This document shows, in pieces, positions 32,488 to 36,983 of a DNA stretch of 36,983 nucleotides. The stretch is taken from the NCBI GenBank assembly GCA_031278815.1, contig JAITJS010000066.1, forward strand, positions 1-36,983. Reading direction: 5' to 3'. Both the position numbers and the translations under genes were made by a program. Source of the DNA: Treponema sp. Lineage in GTDB: Bacteria > Spirochaetota > Spirochaetia > Treponematales > Breznakiellaceae. Below the pieces are notes generated by a model that worked only from the letters and a program-made list of their open reading frames with translations, made no database searches and was not told where the DNA came from. Position 1 is the stretch's first letter. Every line of letters starts with the position of its first letter.

Positions 32488-33495
32488 ATGATGATGAAAA
32501 AGATATGTACGGTTATAGGATTGGGTATCACGGCGATGCTGTTTATGTCCGCTGGAGGAAGAGAGCAGCCTTCAGCGGAAAAGTCCCCGATCCGCATTGG
32601 TATTGCCAAGATCGTCCAACACGAAGCCCTGGATGCCTGTGAACAGGGTATCCAGGACAGCCTCAAGGCCCGAGGAATCAATGCCATCATTGATTTACAG
32701 AACGCCAACGGGGATATGAATACCGCCTCCCAGATTGCCGCCAAATTCAAGGCGGATAAGGTGGATGTGGCGGTGGGGATCGCCACCCCCATTGCGGTAG
32801 CCTTGGCCAACACCTTCAAGGACATCCCGGTGGTGTTCGCCGCAATAACCGACCCGGTAGGGGCGAACTTAGTTTCATCCCTAGCCAATGGTTCAGGAAA
32901 CATTACCGGGCTTTCCGATGCCATACCCACGGGAGAGCATATCGCCCTTTTCAAAGAGATCGCGGGTATCGCCACCCTGGGTTATATTTACACCAGTTCC
33001 GAAGCCAACTCGATTTCTGCCCTCGCCCTGGTTGAAGAAGCATGTAAGGCTCAGGGGATCGGCCTGGTTACCCAGGCCATCAGCACCTCTGCGGAACTGC
33101 GCCAGGCAGCGGAGGCCATTGTGAATCGGGTGGATGGTGTTTATCTCACTACGGATAATACGGTGTACTCAGCCTTACCGGCTTTGGTACAGGTATTCAA
33201 CGGGGCCAAGAAGCCCATCTTTTCCGGAGATGTAACCGGCGCCTTATCCGGAGGCTGTATGATAGCTTCGGGATTCAATTACTATAAGGCAGGGCTGGCC
33301 ACCGGGAACATCGTGGCGGATATCCTTTCAGGTAAAAAACCAGGGGATATTCCGGTGAAATTCCTCACAGACCCTTCCGAATCAGACCTGCTCTTTGATC
33401 TAGATGAGGCAAATAACTGCGGGATTACCATCCCGGAATCGTATCTTTCGGTGGCGAACTATATTTTTCAGAATGGAACCCTGCGATCCCAGTAA
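32488..33495 (+). CDS. ABC transporter substrate-binding protein (TrpX-like, PF04392 type)
   Basis: A 335-residue exported receptor. The start is one of three consecutive ATGs at 32488-32496, after AAGGAG. A signal peptide (KKICTVIGLGITAMLFMSAGG) ends in an ordinary small-residue cleavage site with no lipobox Cys, so this is probably a free periplasmic protein rather than a lipoprotein. The mature part is the two-lobed type seen in tryptophan/tyrosine-family binding proteins (IRIGIAKIVQHEALD, VVFAAITDPVGANLV, GVYLTTDNTVYSALPAL, IFSGDVTGALSGG). Followed by its permease and ATPase. Substrate (aromatic amino acid or other) is inferred from the family. Confidence 0.88.
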   Translation: MMMKKICTVIGLGITAMLFMSAGGREQPSAEKSPIRIGIAKIVQHEALDACEQGIQDSLKARGINAIIDLQNANGDMNTASQIAAKFKADKVDVAVGIATPIAVALANTFKDIPVVFAAITDPVGANLVSSLANGSGNITGLSDAIPTGEHIALFKEIAGIATLGYIYTSSEANSISALALVEEACKAQGIGLVTQAISTSAELRQAAEAIVNRVDGVYLTTDNTVYSALPALVQVFNGAKKPIFSGDVTGALSGGCMIASGFNYYKAGLATGNIVADILSGKKPGDIPVKFLTDPSESDLLFDLDEANNCGITIPESYLSVANYIFQNGTLRSQ

Positions 33496-33523
33496 GGTGC
33501 GGGTCTTTTATATTTGAGGATAT

Positions 33524-34429
33524 GTGGTGATCGAAGGTATTCTGATCGAAGGACTCATTTACGGTATCATGGTTTGGGGGGTGTTTATTACCTTTAGGGT
33601 ATTAAACTTTGCGGACATGACCGTGGATGGTTCCTTCCCCCTGGGAGCGGCTATCATGGCGGTGTTCTTAGTGAAAGGCGCACCCCCTGTGTTGGCTTTG
33701 GCCCTGGCCTTTGCCGGAGGCGCGGCGGCAGGGCTCCTCACCTCCCTCATTCATACCCGACTGAAAATTCCAGACCTCCTCTCGGGGATCCTCACCATGA
33801 CCATGCTCTATTCGATAAACTTACGGATCATGTCCAATCGGGCGAATCTTTCCCTTCTGCGGGTTCCTACCCTCTTTACCCGGATAAGCGATTGGGCCGG
33901 AGGCTTTATGCCTCCTCAAGGGGCCATTGTGATCTACTGCGCCTTGGTGGTCCTGGGCAGCAAGATCATCCTGGATCTCTTTTTCCATACAGATTATGGC
34001 ATATCTATGGGCGCGTTGGGGGCCAATCCCCAGCTTATCATCTCCCAAGGAATGAACCCGGATATGATTAAGATGAGCGGGATATGTCTTGCCAATGGTA
34101 TGGTGGGGGTATCTGGTGCCTTTACCGCGATGTACCAGGGTTTCGCCGATGTGAACCTGGGGAGCGGCATGATCGTTTCAGGACTGGCTTCCCTCATGAT
34201 CGGGGAATTCCTCATCCGTTCCAACAAGATTAGTTCCTTAACCCTTAGGGTCATGCTGGGTTCCATCCTCTACCGGGCCCTTATGTACCTGGCTCGGAAC
34301 TACGGGTATTACTTACACATGACCGCTAATGACTTGAAGCTCATCACCGGGATCCTCATCATCCTCTGTATCATCGTTTCCAAGACCGGATTCCGCAGCA
34401 GGCCTCGGGTTACACGGAGTCGCCCATGA
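33524..34429 (+). CDS. ABC transporter permease (BPD_transp_2 type)
   Basis: A 301-residue membrane protein with about eight hydrophobic segments, beginning LIYGIMVWGVFITFRVLNFADMTVDGSFPLGAA, the typical start of TrpY-like permeases. There are two adjacent in-frame GTG starts (33524, 33527); the GAGGA site is better spaced for the second. An ATG at 33522 is out of frame. It forms the translocation path for the substrate delivered by the upstream receptor. The stop overlaps the ATPase start by four bases (ATGA). Confidence 0.92.
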   Translation: MVIEGILIEGLIYGIMVWGVFITFRVLNFADMTVDGSFPLGAAIMAVFLVKGAPPVLALALAFAGGAAAGLLTSLIHTRLKIPDLLSGILTMTMLYSINLRIMSNRANLSLLRVPTLFTRISDWAGGFMPPQGAIVIYCALVVLGSKIILDLFFHTDYGISMGALGANPQLIISQGMNPDMIKMSGICLANGMVGVSGAFTAMYQGFADVNLGSGMIVSGLASLMIGEFLIRSNKISSLTLRVMLGSILYRALMYLARNYGYYLHMTANDLKLITGILIILCIIVSKTGFRSRPRVTRSRP

Positions 34430-35235
34430 TCCGCCTGGAAAACCTGGATATGGTGTTCGGTCTGGGAACCCTGGATGAACATATCGCCCTGAACCACCTC
34501 AACCTCACCGTAGCCCAGGGGGATTTTATCACCCTGATTGGTTCTAATGGAGCGGGTAAGACCACCCTGTACAATGTGATCGCCGGTTCTTGTATGCCCA
34601 GTGCAGGCCGGATCTTCATCTATGAAAAGGCCGAGAATCGGGAACGGGAGATTACCCGGGAAGCAGAATACCTGCGGGCCCGGTATATCGGCAGGATATT
34701 TCAAAATCCTCTGCTGGGAACTGCGGGAAAGATGAGCCTTGAGGACAATATGATGCTCTGCCATAAAAAAGGCTATAAGGGGCTGCGGATCAGCCTCACT
34801 AAAAGTATGCGGGAAACTTTCCGGGAGCAGCTTCGGGTCTTGGGCATGGGATTGGAGAACCGCTTAAACGACAATGTGGAGCTTTTTTCCGGAGGCCAGC
34901 GTCAAGCCCTGACCCTCCTTATGACGGTAATGTCTCGTCCAAGCCTGTTGCTCCTGGACGAGCATACCGCAGCCTTGGATCCCCGCAATGCCGAGCTGAT
35001 CATGGATCTGACCCTCCGCTTTGCAAAGGAGTATCATTTGACCGTGCTGATGATCACCCACAACATGGGCCATGCTTTGGAATACGGGAACCGGCTGCTT
35101 ATGATGGATCAGGGGGAAATCATCCTGGATATTGGGGCAACCGAAAAGGCCCGCCTCAGTGCAGAGGGGATTGTCCAACGTTTCCGGGATATTAAGAAAC
35201 AGGAACTGACCAGCGACGAACTGCTCTTAAACTGA
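34426..35235 (+). CDS. ABC transporter ATPase
   Basis: A 269-residue nucleotide-binding subunit powering the import system. Walker A is GSNGAGKTT, the signature is FSGGQRQA, Walker B is LLLLDEHTAALD (with Glu and the D-loop), and the H-loop is LMITHNMG. Start at ATG 34426 within the ATGA overlap with the permease. It completes a three-gene receptor-permease-ATPase operon resembling trpXYZ. Confidence 0.96.
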   Translation: MIRLENLDMVFGLGTLDEHIALNHLNLTVAQGDFITLIGSNGAGKTTLYNVIAGSCMPSAGRIFIYEKAENREREITREAEYLRARYIGRIFQNPLLGTAGKMSLEDNMMLCHKKGYKGLRISLTKSMRETFREQLRVLGMGLENRLNDNVELFSGGQRQALTLLMTVMSRPSLLLLDEHTAALDPRNAELIMDLTLRFAKEYHLTVLMITHNMGHALEYGNRLLMMDQGEIILDIGATEKARLSAEGIVQRFRDIKKQELTSDELLLN

Positions 35236-35279
35236 AACTGCTCCCCAGCGTCAGTCAGATACCCAAATCCCATCAACTT

Positions 35280-35672
35280 CTAGCGCTTGGAGAACTGGAA
35301 GCGCCTGCGGGCCCCGGCTTGTCCATATTTCTTCCGTTCCACCATCCGCGAATCCCGGGTTAAATACCCCTTGCTCCTCAAACTCGTGTAATGACCCTGA
35401 TCCGCCTGACAAAGCGCCCGGGCAAGCCCATGCCGACACGCCTCTGCCTGGCCATGCACCCCACCTCCATACACGGTTATCACAATATCCACCTGCTTCT
35501 CTTGATCCGTAGCCACCAATGGCTGACGCACCATCAACGCATGTTCCCCCTGAGGAAAGTACTGGCTTAAGGCTTTCCCATTCACCACGATCTTCCCTTC
35601 CCCTTCCCTCACATAGACCCGGGCTACAGCGGTCTTCCTCCTTCCCGTTCCTATACCAAGATTCTTAATCAC
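35280..35672 (-). CDS. rpsI: Ribosomal protein uS9
   Basis: A 130-residue small-subunit protein. The GTG start at 35672 gives (M)IKNLGIGTGRRKTAVARV, the standard N-terminus, with AAGGAG 9 nt before it. Reading from 35783 would run back into rplM and is not credible. The conserved core (GGGVHGQAEACRHGLARALCQAD) and C-terminal tail (ERKKYGQAGARRRFQFSKR), whose last residues reach the P-site tRNA, are intact. It follows rplM after 43 nt, the usual order. Confidence 0.97.
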   Translation of the reverse strand: MIKNLGIGTGRRKTAVARVYVREGEGKIVVNGKALSQYFPQGEHALMVRQPLVATDQEKQVDIVITVYGGGVHGQAEACRHGLARALCQADQGHYTSLRSKGYLTRDSRMVERKKYGQAGARRRFQFSKR

Positions 35673-35715
35673 TTCCTTACGCTCCTTCCTGTGCTGCGTT
35701 ATTACCCATATCCCC

Positions 35716-36144
35716 CTAGAGGGTAATAGGTTCCGGATGCTGGGCCGCATGGGGATGCACCCCGCCGGCATAGACTTTGACATTCTTCAAGAGCTTGCGC
35801 CCCAGCGGACCCTTGGGCAACATACCGTGGATTGCCTTTTCCAAGGGAGCCCGAGGATGCCGTGCAAGAAGCTGTTCAAAACTCACGGCTTTGAGTCCTC
35901 CGGCATACCCGGAGTGCCGATAATACTGTTTTTGCGTTGCTTTACGGCCGGTGACGAGGATTTTATCCGCATTGACCACGACCACAAAATCCCCCACTTC
36001 TTGATGAGGAGCAAACACCGCTTTTTCTTTTCCTCTGACCAGGGAAGCGGCCTTAGCCGCGACTCTGCCCAGGACTTTATCCTCGGCATCGATCACAAAC
36101 CATTTCCGCTCCACTGAAGCGGGTTTTAGGAATACAGTTTTCAT
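35716..36144 (-). CDS. rplM: Ribosomal protein uL13
   Basis: A 142-residue large-subunit protein, first gene of the rplM-rpsI operon. Typical sequence: RKWFVIDAEDKVLGRVAAKAASLVRGK, then VVVNADKILVTGRKATQKQYYRHSGYAGGLK, then IHGMLPKGPLGRKLLKNVKVYAGGVHPHAAQHPEPI. GAAGGG lies a few bases before the ATG. It is divergent from the phase-variation candidate locus. Confidence 0.97.
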   Translation of the reverse strand: MKTVFLKPASVERKWFVIDAEDKVLGRVAAKAASLVRGKEKAVFAPHQEVGDFVVVVNADKILVTGRKATQKQYYRHSGYAGGLKAVSFEQLLARHPRAPLEKAIHGMLPKGPLGRKLLKNVKVYAGGVHPHAAQHPEPITL

Positions 36145-36173
36145 AGGATACCCTTCTCAATGATATAGGGTCT

Positions 36174-36203
36174 ATATTGCCTCTAAGGGCGTTTGTATGT
36201 CAA
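36174..36203 (-). promoter_or_regulatory. Candidate promoter of rplM-rpsI
   Basis: Minus-strand TTGACA (36203-36198) is perfect. The best -10 at proper distance is CATAT-like CAATAT (36179-36174, spacer 18), with AATATA or TATAGA overlapping it at longer spacing. Leader length would be about 25-30 nt. Confidence 0.55.
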
Positions 36204-36249
36204 GTGGGCATTGGTGGGACATCAGAACTACCGTCCCCTTCCCGATTCT

Positions 36250-36282
36250 GGCGTTCCACAGGTACTATGAAGCATGAACGCC
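36250..36282. repeat. 7-bp inverted repeat upstream of rplM
   Basis: GGCGTTC (36250-36256) is complementary to GAACGCC (36276-36282), 19 nt apart, lying between the divergent rplM and uORF promoters. The spacing of about two helical turns would suit a dimeric regulator. Confidence 0.4.
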
Positions 36283-36368
36283 CAATATATAAAATAGTAT
36301 ACACTCTGTAATGCTTTGTACTGTAAAGAGATAGCATTGTATATACCTGCCTTGACCTACTACATCCC

Positions 36369-36397
36369 TTGACTTTGTATGTCTACAAGTATATACT
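36369..36397 (+). promoter_or_regulatory. Strong promoter of uORF and HD-GYP gene
   Basis: TTGACT (36369-36374), 17 bp, then TATACT (36392-36397): nearly consensus. A second TTGACC lies at 36352-36357 in a CCTTGAC direct repeat 17 bp upstream, which could act as an alternative -35 with TTGTAT. The predicted start near 36404 is only 7 nt before the ribosome site of the 81-codon ORF. Confidence 0.72.
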
Positions 36398-36422
36398 ACC
36401 CCAATACTGCAAGGAGGCTCGT

Positions 36423-36668
36423 ATGGTACCTAATCACCCCAGACGGGGTAACCCTTTACTTACCAGGCATATACCTGGGCAATATATGTCTACTTTATAT
36501 ATCTCAAACCTTATAAAAAAAGTCCACCACCTATCCCTCAGGGGTGTAGCTTATTCTGTTTTATGTTTTATATATACCCCCCCCCCCCCCCCTATAGCAG
36601 GCACCATCGTCCAGCGTACTATTTCAAGCAGCTTATTACACACTAGCCCAGAGGAAACCTATGGTTGA
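36423..36668 (+). CDS. 81-codon upstream ORF containing a 16-C tract
   Basis: The ATG at 36423 has a strong AAGGAGG (36411-36417) 5 nt before it and a near-consensus promoter, so translation is likely although the 81-residue product matches no family I know. The codons across the C-run give TPPPPPI. The stop TGA (36666-36668) overlaps the HD-GYP ATG at 36661 by 8 nt, an arrangement typical of translational coupling. Two short hairpins (ACCCC/GGGGT near 36436, CCAGG/CCTGG near 36463) lie inside. It may act as a regulatory leader rather than as a functional protein. It lacks normal protein composition, so its product may be incidental. Confidence 0.5.
   Translation: MVPNHPRRGNPLLTRHIPGQYMSTLYISNLIKKVHHLSLRGVAYSVLCFIYTPPPPPIAGTIVQRTISSSLLHTSPEETYG
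36577..36592 (+). repeat. Homopolymer of 16 C
   Basis: Sixteen consecutive C sit within the upstream ORF, 68 nt before the HD-GYP start codon. Runs of this length are prone to slippage during replication. By far the longest homopolymer in the window; the next longest G/C runs are 8. Confidence 0.95.
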
Positions 36669-36983
36669 TATTCCAGACAAAATGATGGCCTATCTCAAAT
36701 ATGAGGAATTGCTTAAACGGGTGGAGAGTATTTTTATGAAAATAGCCATGGATCTGGCAGATTATACGATGCATACCCTCCTCTTAGGTTCCTTGCTCCA
36801 TGATGTGGGAATGTTCTGTATTCCCAAGACGATATTCACCACCAAAGATCTGGTAGAAGTGGAACAACGGTACATTCTGGCCCACCCGATTCATGGGTAT
36901 AATGTGATTGTTAAAGAACTCCATTATCCTAACCAGATTGGGTTGATTGCCCTGCAGCATCATGAGTATTGGAACGGTACGGG
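36661..36983 (+). CDS. HD-GYP domain protein (putative c-di-GMP phosphodiesterase), 5' part only
   Basis: A frame open from ATG 36661 to the window edge, 107 codons. It shows the HD-GYP order: LLHDVGMFCIPKTIF with metal ligands His47/Asp48, then AHPIHGYNVI, then LIALQHHEYWNGTG. The GYP signature itself would fall just beyond the window. Such enzymes break down cyclic di-GMP, the signal controlling motility and surface behaviour. The N-terminus starts close to the catalytic domain with no sensor domain visible, unlike many family members. AGAGGA precedes the ATG, and the start is also embedded in the end of the upstream ORF. Confidence 0.8.
   Translation, partial: MVDIPDKMMAYLKYEELLKRVESIFMKIAMDLADYTMHTLLLGSLLHDVGMFCIPKTIFTTKDLVEVEQRYILAHPIHGYNVIVKELHYPNQIGLIALQHHEYWNGT

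Noticed and set aside
35673-35783. N-terminal extension of rpsI
   Set aside because: It would overlap rplM; GTG 35672 gives the standard uS9 N-terminus.
36404-36660. c-di-GMP (GEMM) riboswitch ahead of the HD-GYP gene
   Set aside because: The conserved GEMM core is not visible; the leader is occupied by a translated-looking ORF and a C tract.
36423-36983. In-frame fusion of the leader ORF to HD-GYP by C-tract slippage
   Set aside because: In the HD-GYP frame a TAG at 36595-36597 follows the tract immediately, so no tract length gives a continuous fusion.

Overview
The window looks like chromosome from a treponeme-type spirochaete. The strongest pointers are the large minus-strand protein at 5583-7442, which I recognise as the spirochaete-restricted DUF5312 type, a divergent long PRPP synthetase, the rpmF-acpP-rnc order without plsX or fab genes, and a TrpXYZ-like ABC operon. 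A corrinoid-activating RACE-type protein beside a DUF3786 protein would fit a homoacetogenic termite-gut relative such as Treponema primitia. That species guess is inference from gene content only.

Layout. 1-886: 5' part of a membrane histidine kinase (minus strand, cut by the window edge). 887-1483: gene-free DNA ending in a strong promoter and a two-hairpin leader. 1484-2941: rpmF, acpP, rnc. 2978-7442 (minus): DUF5312-like gene, pgeF/yfiH, argS. 7727-10531: ppdK with an unusual basic tail, closed by a strong terminator. 10659-13041: rpe, a TPR membrane protein, dtd. 13175-14418 (minus): tRNA-His and prs. 14538-17180 (minus): pyrF-pyrK-pyrD overlapping cluster. 17362-20053: asnS and a D,D-carboxypeptidase. 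20062-21935 (minus): M23/LysM peptidase and small genes. 21990-26176: a very short signal peptidase I, a class B penicillin-binding protein, and a DUF115/MptE-like protein.

26177-27455 is an accessory scar. It holds a broken HEPN-like gene, a truncated fragment of another gene, and one orphan CRISPR repeat of type I-C form. After it come fructokinase and aroC (27456-29578), the RACE/DUF3786 pair (minus, 29620-32284), a substrate-binding/permease/ATPase ABC operon (32488-35235), and rplM-rpsI (minus, 35280-36144).

The most striking locus is at the right edge. A near-consensus promoter and strong Shine-Dalgarno drive an 81-codon ORF containing a run of 16 C. This ORF overlaps by 8 nt the start of an HD-GYP (c-di-GMP phosphodiesterase-like) gene that runs off the window. 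Changing the C-tract length would move the upstream stop codon away from the HD-GYP start, so the arrangement looks like a possible phase-variable switch on c-di-GMP turnover.

Several genes (asnS, lepB, the RACE gene, perhaps pyrF) have a good -10 box only about 8-20 nt before the start codon and no Shine-Dalgarno, which suggests leaderless or nearly leaderless mRNAs. Most of the rest is housekeeping: translation, pyrimidine synthesis, pyrophosphate-linked glycolysis, and envelope synthesis and export.
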